From Jannaschia sp. CCS1 (GTDB lineage Bacteria; Pseudomonadota; Alphaproteobacteria; Rhodobacterales; Rhodobacteraceae), in the NCBI RefSeq assembly GCF_000013565.1, contig NC_007802.1, positions 558,001-622,000 of the forward strand: 64,000 nucleotides of DNA, in the 5' to 3' direction. Of the stretch, positions 20,414-29,143 are shown piece by piece. Numbering within the stretch: position 1 is the stretch's first letter; every line of letters starts with the position of its first letter. A program made the translations under genes and the position numbers. The notes under the pieces are model-generated. The model had not been told where the DNA came from. It saw nothing but the letters and a program-made list of their open reading frames with translations, and made no database searches.

Positions 20414-20461
20414 GCCGCCAAGGATAACACCGCAAGCGCCAGTTCCGTCCAGCGAAACGTG

Positions 20462-21202
20462 TCACCCTCGCGGCCAAATCCGCTCCACCCCCTGCTCGAA
20501 CGTCTCCCACGACATGGCGGCGCTGTTTCCGGCATAGCCCTCATAATAGGAGCGCCCGTTTGGCAATGGCAGACCCGCCCAGATCCGCGCGAGATTGTGC
20601 ATGAACTGGCGTCGCGGCATCTGGTCACGCTCAAAGGTGGACAGGCCCGCATCCTCTAGCAGGACAAGCGCCAGCGCATCCTGCACCTCGGGCGTGAACC
20701 GAACCTCTGGCCCGAAGCCCCGGATTTGCGCCACGCGGCGCAGGGTCGGCGGGATGAACTGATACCGGCCAATGGCATGGGGTTGGCCGGGCGTTGCGGC
20801 GATCCATGCATGGATTTCACCCAGCGTCATCTGGGTGGGCGGGCGAGAGGGCCGAATGCGCGCACCATGCTGCACGGCGTCGTAGCCCGCAACGCCCGCT
20901 TCTACCCGGGCGATCAGGGACAAGAGTTGCGCGACAGGGCTGCGGTCGCGGAGGGGCCGGTCGATCAACGGCTCCTCCCGCGCGCGGGGCGGCAAGGCGG
21001 CGAAGTACCCGACACCGTTACCGGAGAACAAGGAGCCCGACGCCGTCCCGACGGGCTCCGAAGTGTTGCCAGTGACCCCGGCAAATAGCGGGGCGGCAGC
21101 CATGGAAATCAGCGGCGCCACATCGGCCCGGGCCATCCCGGGGATCAAGAGCCCGATCTGGGCGAAGAGAAGGGCGAGCGCCCGAAACAGTTGCAACGCC
21201 AT
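20462..21202 (-). CDS. secreted lysozyme-like (GH104-type) muramidase
   Basis: 246 residues from ATG 21202 with GAGG five bases upstream. Residues 1-26 are a signal peptide ending ARADVAP, so the product acts in the periplasm. LLSLIARVEAGVAGYDAVQ holds a probable catalytic Glu, and AIGRYQFIPPTLRRV resembles the GxYQFIPxT motif of lambda-type lysozymes (GH104). Predicted to cleave peptidoglycan. There are no phage genes around it, so a housekeeping or remodelling role is more likely than lysis. Next to DUF1569 in the same direction with a 48-base gap. Confidence 0.7.
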   Translation of the reverse strand: MALQLFRALALLFAQIGLLIPGMARADVAPLISMAAAPLFAGVTGNTSEPVGTASGSLFSGNGVGYFAALPPRAREEPLIDRPLRDRSPVAQLLSLIARVEAGVAGYDAVQHGARIRPSRPPTQMTLGEIHAWIAATPGQPHAIGRYQFIPPTLRRVAQIRGFGPEVRFTPEVQDALALVLLEDAGLSTFERDQMPRRQFMHNLARIWAGLPLPNGRSYYEGYAGNSAAMSWETFEQGVERIWPRG

Positions 21203-21296
21203 TCTGGCCTCGTCTTTGTGTCGATCACGGACAGGCATAGCGCGCATTCGTTTCCAAACCGTTGCGACACGGGCCCACCCGCCCTACAACCCGCCC

Positions 21297-21917
21297 ATGG
21301 CCCAGATAAAATCCCTCTTCGTCACCCGCCTCTACCACGCCAGATTGTCGGAGCTTGGGCCAGACATCGACGCGGATGAGCTGTCGGCCACCTGCTTTTC
21401 CGTCGCCGAGGATGACGATGCGGGCCAGGATTGGTGTGAGGAGAACGGCTTTCCCGGCTACACCTCCTATGCGTCGCTGACAGACCTGCCCTGGCGGATG
21501 CCGATCTTTGCGGAGGTCGTCAAAGCGCTCGACGCCCATGTCGCGGCCTTCGCGGAAGATCTGGAGTTTGATCTGGAGGGGCGCAAACTGGTTCTGGAGG
21601 ACATCTGGATCAACATCCTGCCCGAAGGCGGGACCCATTCCAGTCACATCCACCCGCATTCGGTGATCTCGGGCACGACTTATGTGCAGATCCCCCCCGG
21701 CGCACGGTCAATCAAGCTGGAGGACCCGCGCCACGCGATGATGATGGCCGCGCCCGCCCGCAAAACGGATGCGCGAGACGAGATGCGCGCCTTCGTCTAC
21801 CCGGGCCCGGAGGCGGGCGATGTCCTGCTTTGGGAAAGCTGGCTGCGCCATGAGGTGCCGATGAATATGGACGAGGACGACCGGGTCAGCGTGAGTTTCA
21901 ATTATCGGTGGGAGTGA
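21297..21917 (+). CDS. 2OG-Fe(II) oxygenase-like protein (TIGR02466 type)
   Basis: 206 residues. NILPEGGTHSSHIHPHSVISGTTYVQIP carries the HxH/D start of a double-stranded beta-helix metal site, and the C-terminal WLRHEVPMN plus RVSVSFNYRW the second His and the Arg that binds 2-oxoglutarate in this family. Substrate unknown. Divergent from the lysozyme-like gene with 94 bases between starts. Confidence 0.75.
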   Translation: MAQIKSLFVTRLYHARLSELGPDIDADELSATCFSVAEDDDAGQDWCEENGFPGYTSYASLTDLPWRMPIFAEVVKALDAHVAAFAEDLEFDLEGRKLVLEDIWINILPEGGTHSSHIHPHSVISGTTYVQIPPGARSIKLEDPRHAMMMAAPARKTDARDEMRAFVYPGPEAGDVLLWESWLRHEVPMNMDEDDRVSVSFNYRWE

Positions 21918-21989
21918 CAGGGTCCTTGCCCAGATGCACCTGCGCGTGTTCTGACTGACGCGACACTTCAAGCTAAGGCGCGAGACATC

Positions 21990-22646
21990 ATGGCCGCAAA
22001 CCCAATCGACTACCTCACGGATGCGTCCAAGGTCGAAAGTTTCCAGCATTTCAAAGAGCATATGGAACAGTCGATGCTGTTCCGGAACAAGAACCGGAAT
22101 CGTGAATATGCGATCAAGAGGGCGATCTCCAACAGGACGGCGACTGGGCTATTCGTCGAATTGGGCGTTGCCGGCGGCGAGGGGTGTCGCCTGTTTGGAG
22201 AGGTCCTGGCGCCGCACGGTCTGGAATTGACTGGCTTCGATAGCTTCGAGGGGCTGGAGGAGGATTGGACCGGAATGCAATCGGGCCGCGAGTCGGGGGC
22301 GTTCACGCAGGCTGGACAGCTCCCCGACGTGCCGGGGAACGTCACGCTGGTCAAAGGCTGGGTGCAGGACACGCTGCCGGGTTATTTGAAGCAAACCGGC
22401 AAGCGCCCCTTCGCCTTCGTGCACATGGATATGGACACCTACACCCCCACGGCCTTTGCGATGGGCGCGATCAAGTCCCGCCTGCGCAAGGGGACAGTGA
22501 TCCTGTTCGATGAGCTTTACGGCTATCCCGGCTGGCGGCACCACGAATACAAGGCGCTGCAAGAGACGTTGGGGGAGGGGGATTACCGCTATCTGTCGTT
22601 CTCGACCGAGGCCGTGGCGATCGAAATCCTGCGCAAGCCGAAGTGA
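21990..22646 (+). CDS. class I SAM-dependent methyltransferase (TylF-like)
   Basis: 218 residues. FVELGVAGGEGCRLFGEVLAPHGLELTGFDSFEGL is motif I with the acidic residue after beta-2; PFAFVHMDMDTYTPTAFAM and VILFDELYGYPGWRHHEYKA match TylF/macrocin-type O-methyltransferases, with Asp pairs that bind a metal. Substrate not predictable; sugar or small-molecule methylation is typical. 18 bases before the SUKH gene, same direction. Confidence 0.8.
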   Translation: MAANPIDYLTDASKVESFQHFKEHMEQSMLFRNKNRNREYAIKRAISNRTATGLFVELGVAGGEGCRLFGEVLAPHGLELTGFDSFEGLEEDWTGMQSGRESGAFTQAGQLPDVPGNVTLVKGWVQDTLPGYLKQTGKRPFAFVHMDMDTYTPTAFAMGAIKSRLRKGTVILFDELYGYPGWRHHEYKALQETLGEGDYRYLSFSTEAVAIEILRKPK

Positions 22647-22664
22647 GCCTGGGGGGACGCACAC

Positions 22665-23198
22665 ATGAAACGTTTGCTGGCAGCGATTGCGGCCATCTTT
22701 GCGGGACCTGCGGCGGCCGATCCCATTGCAGAGGTTGAGGGATGGTTGCGAGAGCACCGGCCGGATTACTACGAGGGCCTGAACCCCGGCGTGGATGAGG
22801 CCGCCCTTGATGCGTTCGAGGCGCGATTTGACATCGTGCTGCCCGAGGCGTTCCGCAGATTGTATCTTTGGCGAGACGGGCATGGCGCATATCTGGCGCC
22901 GTCGCTGATCCACAACCTGATGTTTCCCCCACTGGCCTCTGTGGCGGATACCAAGGCGTTTCTCGATGATATGATCGGGTATGATTTCCCCGACAGCGGC
23001 TTTTGGGAACGGCACTGGATCCCGTTCCTGGACAATGGCGGTGGCGATTACCTGACGATTGTGACGGATGGGACGGCACAGGGCGGGGCGGTGATCATGT
23101 TCTATCATGACGACCCCTACCGCAGAGAGCGGGCGACCTCGTTTTCCCAGTGGCTGTCTGGGTTGCGTGCGGCTCTTGAGGACAGCACGGACGAGTAG
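22665..23198 (+). CDS. SMI1/KNR4 (SUKH) domain protein with N-terminal signal-like segment
   Basis: 177 residues. Residues 1-19 (MKRLLAAIAAIFAGPAAAD) look like a cleavable signal peptide. Then comes a SUKH domain: DEAALDAFEARFDIVLPEAFRRLYLWRDGHG, WIPFLDNGGGDYLTIVTDG and QGGAVIMFYHDD. SUKH proteins are often immunity proteins to secreted toxins and are usually cytosolic, so the leader is unusual. No toxin gene is nearby. Last gene before the rpmC promoter. Confidence 0.8.
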   Translation: MKRLLAAIAAIFAGPAAADPIAEVEGWLREHRPDYYEGLNPGVDEAALDAFEARFDIVLPEAFRRLYLWRDGHGAYLAPSLIHNLMFPPLASVADTKAFLDDMIGYDFPDSGFWERHWIPFLDNGGGDYLTIVTDGTAQGGAVIMFYHDDPYRRERATSFSQWLSGLRAALEDSTDE

Positions 23199-23223
23199 GC
23201 CACAGAGTGTTGCCGCAAAGGGG

Positions 23224-23251
23224 TTGCCTGTCACGCGAGAGGCTCCTATAG
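23224..23251 (+). promoter_or_regulatory. predicted sigma70 promoter for the rpmC-to-rpmD unit
   Basis: TTGCCT (23224-23229), 16 bases, CTATAG (23246-23251). About 90 bases before rpmC. Needed if the rplP terminator works. Confidence 0.7.
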
Positions 23252-23342
23252 AGCGCACTCATTCACCGAACTCCATCAGAATCACGGTGACCCTGCGATG
23301 AAATAGCAAGGGGCCGTCTGGTGATGTTGAAAGGAACAGCGC

Positions 23343-23552
23343 ATGAGCGCCCAAGAACTGCGTGACAAGACGCCGGATCAGCTTCGTGATGAGCTGACGG
23401 CCCTGAAAAAGGAAGCGTTTAACCTGCGTTTCCAACAGGCCACCGGCCAAATCGAAAACACCGCCCGTATGCGTCAGGTTCGCCGTGACGCGGCGCGGGT
23501 CAAGACCATCCTGAACGAAAAAGCGGCTGCTGCTGCAAACGCGGAGGCCTGA
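23343..23552 (+). CDS. rpmC: 50S ribosomal protein L29
   Basis: 69 residues: [43 protein letters not shown], two-helix fold, then an Ala-rich end. GGAACAG precedes the ATG. Starts a new transcript rather than following rplP. Confidence 0.98.
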
Positions 23553-23557
23553 AAGAT

Positions 23558-23788
23558 ATGCCCAAACGCATCCTGACCGGCACCGTGACCAGCGACGCCA
23601 ACGAGCAAACCGTGACCGTATCCGTGGAGCGTCGCTTCAAGCACCCGGTCATGCAGAAGACGATCCGGAAGTCCAAGAAGTACCGGGCCCACGATCCGCA
23701 GAACAGCTTCAAGACCGGCGATCAGGTCCGCATTCAGGAATGCGCCCCGGTCTCCAAATCCAAACGCTGGGAAGTGATTGTCGGTTAA
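23558..23788 (+). CDS. rpsQ: 30S ribosomal protein S17
   Basis: 76 residues: [32 protein letters not shown]-fold opening and [10 protein letters not shown] loop. Five bases after rpmC. A 77-base gap with an imperfect hairpin (about 23817-23848) separates it from rplN. Confidence 0.98.
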
Positions 23789-23865
23789 GGCCGTCACGTT
23801 CCAACTAATCGAAACCCCCGGGCCAATGCGCCGCAAGGCCGGTCCGGGATGTCGGGAGAAACCAA

Positions 23866-24234
23866 ATGATCCAGATGCAGACCAATCTGGATGTTGCTGA
23901 CAACAGCGGCGCTCGCCGTGTTCAGTGCATCAAGGTTCTGGGTGGTTCCAAGCGTAAATACGCCTCCGTCGGTGACGTTATCGTCGTCTCGGTGAAGGAA
24001 GCCATTCCGCGTGGTCGTGTGAAGAAAGGGGACGTCCGCAAGGCCGTTGTCGTTCGCACCGCCAAAGAAGTGCGTCGCGAAGATGGCACCGCCATCCGCT
24101 TCGACCGCAACGCCGCAGTGATCCTCAACAACAACAACGAGCCCATGGGCACCCGTATCTTTGGGCCGGTTGTTCGCGAGCTGCGCGCCAAGAACTTCAT
24201 GAAAATCATCTCGCTTGCGCCGGAGGTGCTGTAA
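23866..24234 (+). CDS. rplN: 50S ribosomal protein L14
   Basis: 122 residues: [39 protein letters not shown], full length with C-terminal [15 protein letters not shown]. One base before the rplX ATG. Confidence 0.99.
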   Translation: MIQMQTNLDVADNSGARRVQCIKVLGGSKRKYASVGDVIVVSVKEAIPRGRVKKGDVRKAVVVRTAKEVRREDGTAIRFDRNAAVILNNNNEPMGTRIFGPVVRELRAKNFMKIISLAPEVL

Positions 24235-24235
24235 G

Positions 24236-24541
24236 ATGGCTGCCAAGTTGAAAAAGGGCGACAAGGTCGTCGTGCTGACGGGCAAGGACAAGGGCAAGCA
24301 GGGCGAGATTTCGTCCGTGAACCCGTCTGCCGGGAAAGCCATCGTGGACGGCGTGAACATCGCCATCCGTCACACCAAGCAGAGCCAGTCGAACCAGGGC
24401 GGTCGCATCCCTCAGCCGATGCCGATCCAGCTGTCGAACCTGGCGCTTCTTGACGCAAACGGCAAAGCCACCCGCGTCGGCTTCAAGATTGAAGACGGCA
24501 AGAAGGTGCGCGTCGCCAAGACCACGGGGGACGTGATCTGA
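24236..24541 (+). CDS. rplX: 50S ribosomal protein L24
   Basis: 101 residues from ATG 24236. [24 protein letters not shown] is the KOW motif. Overlaps rplE by one base (TGATG). Confidence 0.99.
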   Translation: MAAKLKKGDKVVVLTGKDKGKQGEISSVNPSAGKAIVDGVNIAIRHTKQSQSNQGGRIPQPMPIQLSNLALLDANGKATRVGFKIEDGKKVRVAKTTGDVI

Positions 24542-25101
24542 TGTTGGACACAGCAAATTATACCCCGCGCCTGAAGGCTGCTTTCAGCGAGACCATCAAG
24601 GCCGCGATGAAAGAAGAGTTCGGTTACAAGAACGACATGCAGATCCCGCGTCTTGAGAAGATCGTTCTCAACATCGGATCCGGTGCCGAGTCTGTGCGTG
24701 ACACCAAGAAGGCGAAATCCGCTCAGGAAGATCTGACGGCTATCGCAGGTCAGCACGCCGTCGTCACGAAGGCCAAGAAGTCCATCGCGGGCTTCCGTCT
24801 GCGCGAAGAGCATCCCGTGGGCGCGAAAGTAACCCTGCGCGGCGACCGCATGTACGACTTTCTGGATCGCCTGACGACCATCGCCATGCCCCGCATCCGG
24901 GACTTCCGTGGTGTGAAGCCGTCCTTCGATGGCCGCGGCAACTTCGCCATGGGCATGAAAGAGCATATCGTTTTCCCCGAGATCAACTTCGACAAGATCG
25001 ATGTGGCCTGGGGCATGGATATCATCATTGTCACAACGGCGAATACGGACGCCGAGGCGAAGTCGCTTTTGGCGCACTTCAACATGCCGTTTAACGCTTG
25101 A
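24541..25101 (+). CDS. rplE: 50S ribosomal protein L5
   Basis: 186 residues: [40 protein letters not shown], 5S-rRNA binding; C-terminal [26 protein letters not shown]. Normal length. Confidence 0.99.
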   Translation: MLDTANYTPRLKAAFSETIKAAMKEEFGYKNDMQIPRLEKIVLNIGSGAESVRDTKKAKSAQEDLTAIAGQHAVVTKAKKSIAGFRLREEHPVGAKVTLRGDRMYDFLDRLTTIAMPRIRDFRGVKPSFDGRGNFAMGMKEHIVFPEINFDKIDVAWGMDIIIVTTANTDAEAKSLLAHFNMPFNA

Positions 25102-25119
25102 ACCGCGGAGGGAATTCAC

Positions 25120-25425
25120 ATGGCTAAAGAAGCGATGATCGAACGCCAGAAGAAGCGGGAGCGTCTGGTGGCAAAGTATGCCGACAAACGTGCCGCTCTG
25201 AAGGAGATTGCACGGGACGAGGACCTTCCGATGGAGGACCGGTTCAAAGCTCGGCTCAAACTGGCGAAACTGCCGCGAAACAGCTCGGCCACTCGTCTCA
25301 ACAACCGTTGCCAGCTGACGGGGCGTCCCCGGGCGTATTACCGCAAGCTGAAAATGTCGCGGATCAAGCTGCGTGATCTGGCCTCCAACGGCCAAATCCC
25401 CGGCATGGTCAAGTCGAGCTGGTAA
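25120..25425 (+). CDS. rpsN: 30S ribosomal protein S14 (zinc-independent form)
   Basis: 101 residues, the long form. The CxxC...CxxC zinc site is absent; only [26 protein letters not shown] remains. Typical for alphaproteobacteria. GGAGGG precedes ATG 25120. Confidence 0.98.
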
Positions 25426-25439
25426 GGGAGCGATAGATT

Positions 25440-25832
25440 ATGAATGATCCTATCAGTGATATGCTGACCCGCATCCGCAACAGCCAGATGCGCGGTAAGT
25501 CGACGGTCGAGACCCCGGCCTCCAAGGCGCGCGCACGCGTCCTGGATGTGCTGGCGGACGAAGGCTACATCCGCGGTTACGAGGCCAAGACTGGCAAAGA
25601 CGGCCACCCGGCCTTCGAGATCAGCCTGAAGTACTATGAAGGTACGCCCGTCATTCGTGAGTTGAAGCGCGTGTCCAAGCCTGGTCGCCGCGTCTACATG
25701 AGCGTGGGTGACATCCCGCAGGTCCGTCAGGGCCTGGGTGTGTCGATCGTCTCCACCTCCAAGGGCGTCATGTCCGATGCAAACGCTCGCAGCCAGAATG
25801 TTGGCGGCGAAGTGCTTTGCACCATCTTCTAA
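25440..25832 (+). CDS. rpsH: 30S ribosomal protein S8
   Basis: 130 residues: [29 protein letters not shown] and C-terminal [33 protein letters not shown]. In E. coli S8 represses the spc operon at the rplN-rplE site; not tested here. Confidence 0.99.
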
Positions 25833-25845
25833 GGGGGCCTTCGCA

Positions 25846-26379
25846 ATGTCTCGTATTGGTAAAAGACCGGTCGAGCTGCCCGGGGGTGTCGAAGCCTCCG
25901 TGTCAGGTCAGACCGTTGAAGTGAAGGGCCCCAAGGGGACCCGCAGCTTCAAGGCAACCGACGACGTCACCGTGTCTGTGGACGGCAATGTCATCTCTGT
26001 TGAGCCGCGCGGTAAGTCCAAGCGCGCCCGTCAGCAGTGGGGCATGTCCCGCACGATGGTGCAAAACCTCGTCACCGGCGTCACCGACGGCTTCAAGAAA
26101 GAGCTTGAGATCACCGGTGTGGGCTATCGCGCGCAGATGCAGGGCAATGTCCTGAAGCTGTCGCTGGGATATTCCCATGACGTCGACTTCACCGTGCCTG
26201 AGGGCGTCACCGTGACGTGCCCGAAGAACACCGAAGTCATCATCGAGGGCAACGACCAGCAGCTTGTTGGTCAGGTCGCAGCAAACATTCGCGAGTGGCG
26301 CGCGCCGGAGCCCTATAAGGGCAAGGGCATTCGCTACAAGGGCGAGTATATCTTCCGTAAGGAAGGCAAGAAGAAGTAA
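25846..26379 (+). CDS. rplF: 50S ribosomal protein L6
   Basis: 177 residues from ATG 25846 ([19 protein letters not shown]); upstream extension of the frame overlaps rpsH and is rejected. C-terminal [24 protein letters not shown] rRNA-binding loop intact. Confidence 0.99.
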
Positions 26380-26390
26380 GGGCTGGCACA

Positions 26391-26750
26391 ATGGCACTAA
26401 GCAAACGAGAGCTGTTCCAGAAGCGCCGCCTGCGCAACCGGAACAAAATGCGGAAAATGGCCAACGGACGCGCGCGTCTGTCGGTGCACCGTTCGAACAA
26501 GAACATCTCCGTCCAACTTATCGACGACCTCAATGGCGTGACTTTGGCCTCGGCCTCCTCGCTGGAGCCGTCGCTGGGTGTGGTTGGCAAGAACAACGTC
26601 GAGGCCTCGGCCAAAATCGGCGAAGCGATTGCCGAGCGGGCGAAGAAAGCCGGCGTCGAAGAGTGTTACTTCGACCGCGGCGGCTTCCTGTTCCACGGGC
26701 GTGTGAAGGCTTTGGCCGACGCTGCGCGTGAGGGTGGCTTGAAGTTCTAA
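26391..26750 (+). CDS. rplR: 50S ribosomal protein L18
   Basis: 119 residues: [32 protein letters not shown] and C-terminal [21 protein letters not shown]; binds 5S rRNA. A 116-base gap to rpsE holds a ten-bp hairpin at 26760-26782 without a T-run. Confidence 0.99.
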   Translation: MALSKRELFQKRRLRNRNKMRKMANGRARLSVHRSNKNISVQLIDDLNGVTLASASSLEPSLGVVGKNNVEASAKIGEAIAERAKKAGVEECYFDRGGFLFHGRVKALADAAREGGLKF

Positions 26751-26759
26751 ACGACTTGA

Positions 26760-26782
26760 AGGGCGCTCCTCTGGGGCGCCCT
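26760..26782 (+). promoter_or_regulatory. stem-loop in the rplR-rpsE gap
   Basis: AGGGCGCTCC pairs with GGGGCGCCCT with one G-T pair, loop TCT. No following T-run, so more likely an mRNA processing or stability element than a terminator. Confidence 0.5.
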
Positions 26783-26866
26783 CGATGATCCAGGGGACAT
26801 AAGCGCTCACTGGGATCGATTTCAAAGCGACGCGACGCAGCGTCTGTGAATATAAGGATTTGCCCT

Positions 26867-27460
26867 ATGGCAGAACGTGAGAACCGGGGACGTGGCCGTG
26901 GCCGCAACCGCGAAGAAGAAACACCGGAATTTGCAGACCGTCTGGTCGCGATCAACCGTGTGTCCAAGACCGTCAAGGGCGGTAAGCGCTTTGGGTTCGC
27001 AGCCCTCGTGGTTGTGGGCGATCAGCGCGGCCGTGTGGGATTTGGCAAAGGTAAAGCCAAAGAGGTGCCCGAGGCGATCCGCAAGGCGACCGAGCAGGCC
27101 AAGCGCCAGCTGATCCGCGTGCCGCTGAAAGAAGGCCGCACGTTGCACCACGACGTCAAAGGTCACCACGGCGCTGGCAAAGTCGTGATGCGCACCGCGC
27201 CGGAAGGGACCGGGATCATCGCCGGTGGTCCGATGCGTGCCGTGTTCGAGATGTTGGGCGTGAAGGACGTTGTGTCGAAGTCGACCGGTTCCCAGAACCC
27301 CTACAACATGATCCGCGCTACGCTGGACGGTCTGCGCAACGAGTCGAGCCCCCGCCAGGTGGCCTCGCGTCGCGGTAAGAAAGTCGCCGACATTCTGCCC
27401 AAGCGCGACGATCATCCCCAGATCGACGGCGAGCAAGCGCCCGTTTCCGAGGAGGCCTGA
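26867..27460 (+). CDS. rpsE: 30S ribosomal protein S5
   Basis: 197 residues from ATG 26867, with AAGGA eight bases upstream. The start [18 protein letters not shown] is a basic Arg/Gly-rich tail longer than in E. coli S5; the core [21 protein letters not shown] is the double-stranded RNA-binding part. Followed by rpmD after three bases. Confidence 0.99.
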   Translation: MAERENRGRGRGRNREEETPEFADRLVAINRVSKTVKGGKRFGFAALVVVGDQRGRVGFGKGKAKEVPEAIRKATEQAKRQLIRVPLKEGRTLHHDVKGHHGAGKVVMRTAPEGTGIIAGGPMRAVFEMLGVKDVVSKSTGSQNPYNMIRATLDGLRNESSPRQVASRRGKKVADILPKRDDHPQIDGEQAPVSEEA

Positions 27461-27463
27461 ACC

Positions 27464-27649
27464 ATGGCAACTATCGTCGTTAAGCAGATCGGGTCCCCGA
27501 TCCGTCGCCCCGAGATCCAGCGCAAGACGCTGATTGGTCTGGGCCTGAACAAGATGCACCGCACGCGTGAGCTGGAGGATACCCCCTCCGTGCGCGGTAT
27601 GATCAACAAGATCCCGCATCTGGTGGAAATCGTGGAAGAGCGCGGCTGA
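27464..27649 (+). CDS. rpmD: 50S ribosomal protein L30
   Basis: 61 residues: [47 protein letters not shown]. Last gene of the rpmC unit, with a terminator behind it; rplO, normally next, lies 880 bases away. Confidence 0.99.
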   Translation: MATIVVKQIGSPIRRPEIQRKTLIGLGLNKMHRTRELEDTPSVRGMINKIPHLVEIVEERG

Positions 27650-27675
27650 AGTCAGCCTCTCTTTATTCAATGCTG

Positions 27676-27709
27676 AAAGGCCCTGGTCCCGGTGGATCGG
27701 GGCCTTTTT
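27676..27709 (+). terminator. rho-independent terminator after rpmD
   Basis: AAAGGCCC (27676-27683) pairs with GGGCCTTT (27700-27707); the inner GGTCC/GGATC segment extends the stem. Followed by TT, then GATTTTG. Separates rpmD from the accessory gene. Confidence 0.8.
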
Positions 27710-27735
27710 GATTTTGACGAAGCGCTGCGGGAAAG

Positions 27736-28236
27736 GTGCACTATAGTTCCACCCTGCCCATTCCGCGATTCGCAATTTGGACGTCTGCCGTGCCTATCGA
27801 ATTTTCTACCTGTCTTGAGCACGACCTTGTCTACGCGCGCTGGTTTGGAGCTGTTGATTTTGACCAGTTCGGCGCGAATTTCGTAAGGTATGTGGGCGAC
27901 GCGCATTACCGCCCCGGGCGTCCTGAATTGATTGACCATTCCGAGATCACCACCTTCGAGGGCGACCCGAACCTGTTGCGGACGATGCTGCGGCAGGTGA
28001 ACGCCCAAAGCCCCGCACTGGTCGTGGAAACCCACACCGTCATCTACTCGCCACAAGACACGCTGTTCGGTCTGGGGCGGATGTACCAAATCCTTGCGGA
28101 GCTGGCGGAGGGGATCCGGGTGGAGGTGTTCCAGGATGAGCGGGAGGCTCTTGCGGCGCTTGGGCTGGGGCATGACAGCATCGCGGATCTGCTGGCGCAG
28201 GAAACGTTCCTGCCTGCTACTCCGCGCGGTGGCTGA
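27736..28236 (+). CDS. uncharacterised protein inserted between rpmD and rplO
   Basis: 166 residues from GTG 27736; a GTG at 27790 (VPIEFSTCLEHDLVYARWFG) is an equally good start and would give 148 residues. No named family recognised. DLVYARWFGAVDFDQFGANFVRYV and HSEITTFEGDPNLLRTMLRQVN look like a small alpha/beta fold; similar STAS-like single-domain proteins occur in roseobacters, but this is a weak resemblance. No signal peptide. Flanked by the rpmD terminator and the rplO promoter. Confidence 0.65.
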   Translation: MHYSSTLPIPRFAIWTSAVPIEFSTCLEHDLVYARWFGAVDFDQFGANFVRYVGDAHYRPGRPELIDHSEITTFEGDPNLLRTMLRQVNAQSPALVVETHTVIYSPQDTLFGLGRMYQILAELAEGIRVEVFQDEREALAALGLGHDSIADLLAQETFLPATPRGG

Positions 28237-28406
28237 GGCTACGCAAGCGCGCTTGATTACGGGGTGCGCCAACGCCGTCTGTCCGACTGTGCCCCACAGG
28301 TTGTATGACAGCCGCCGTCCGCTCCGCGCAAACCTCTCCGGGAGACGGGATCAAGGTTCACTCGCGCGGCAAGGCGGCGATGATCCTCGCTCTGCGTCAA
28401 AACATG

Positions 28407-28434
28407 TTGCGCCAGATCGGACTCGCGCCTATAC
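28407..28434 (+). promoter_or_regulatory. predicted sigma70 promoter for rplO-secY-adk
   Basis: TTGCGC (28407-28412), 16 bases, CTATAC (28429-28434). Leader of about 95 bases to rplO. Its -10 is identical to that of the rpsJ promoter. Confidence 0.7.
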
Positions 28435-28532
28435 GCCCACGGTGGCCCAATCCGGGGCCGCGAACACTCAAGCAAACGCCGTGGTCGGCCGCTCCCGTCG
28501 CTGGGGGCCGCATCCGGCAGAGGAGAAGCGAC

Positions 28533-29006
28533 ATGAAACTGCATGAACTCAGTGATAATCCGGGTGCAACCAAGAAGCGCAAGCGCGTTGGTCGTGGTCC
28601 CGGTTCCGGCACCGGTAAGATGGGTGGCCGTGGTATCAAAGGTCAAAAGTCCCGCTCGGGCGTGGCGATCAACGCGTATGAAGGTGGCCAGATGCCCCTC
28701 TACCAGCGCCTTCCGAAGCGTGGTTTCAACAAGCCGAACCGCAAGAAGTTTGCCGTTGTGAACCTGGGCCTGATCCAGAAGTTCATCGACGCGGGCAAGC
28801 TGGACGGCAAGGCCGACATCACCGAGGACGCGCTGGTCGCTTCCGGTCTGGTCCGTCGCAAGCTGGACGGTGTGCGGGTTCTGGCCAAGGGCGACGTCTC
28901 GGGCAAGCTGAACATCACCGTCACGGGTGCCTCCAAGGCGGCCATTGACGCGGTGTCTGCGGCCGGTGGTGCGCTGACCGTGTCTGCGCCCGCTGCGGCT
29001 GAGTAA
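28533..29006 (+). CDS. rplO: 50S ribosomal protein L15
   Basis: 157 residues from ATG 28533 ([43 protein letters not shown] split here by core repeats of Gly/Lys). AGGAGAAG lies upstream. C-terminal Ala-rich end. Restarts the spc block. Confidence 0.99.
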   Translation: MKLHELSDNPGATKKRKRVGRGPGSGTGKMGGRGIKGQKSRSGVAINAYEGGQMPLYQRLPKRGFNKPNRKKFAVVNLGLIQKFIDAGKLDGKADITEDALVASGLVRRKLDGVRVLAKGDVSGKLNITVTGASKAAIDAVSAAGGALTVSAPAAAE

Positions 29007-29143
29007 CCCATCACGGGTTTTTTGACTCGTGTAATGGTTGTGGGCGGGGACCTCTCCGCCTACATCTTATCCCAAGGTTTTCTCGCGCCGCTCGGGCCTC
29101 CTCCAAGGGGTCCGGCGGCTTTGCGTCTATTAGGTGGAACAGC

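Noticed and set aside
20462-21202. Prophage lysis gene
   Set aside because: The lysozyme-like protein has a signal peptide and no phage genes, holin or Rz nearby.
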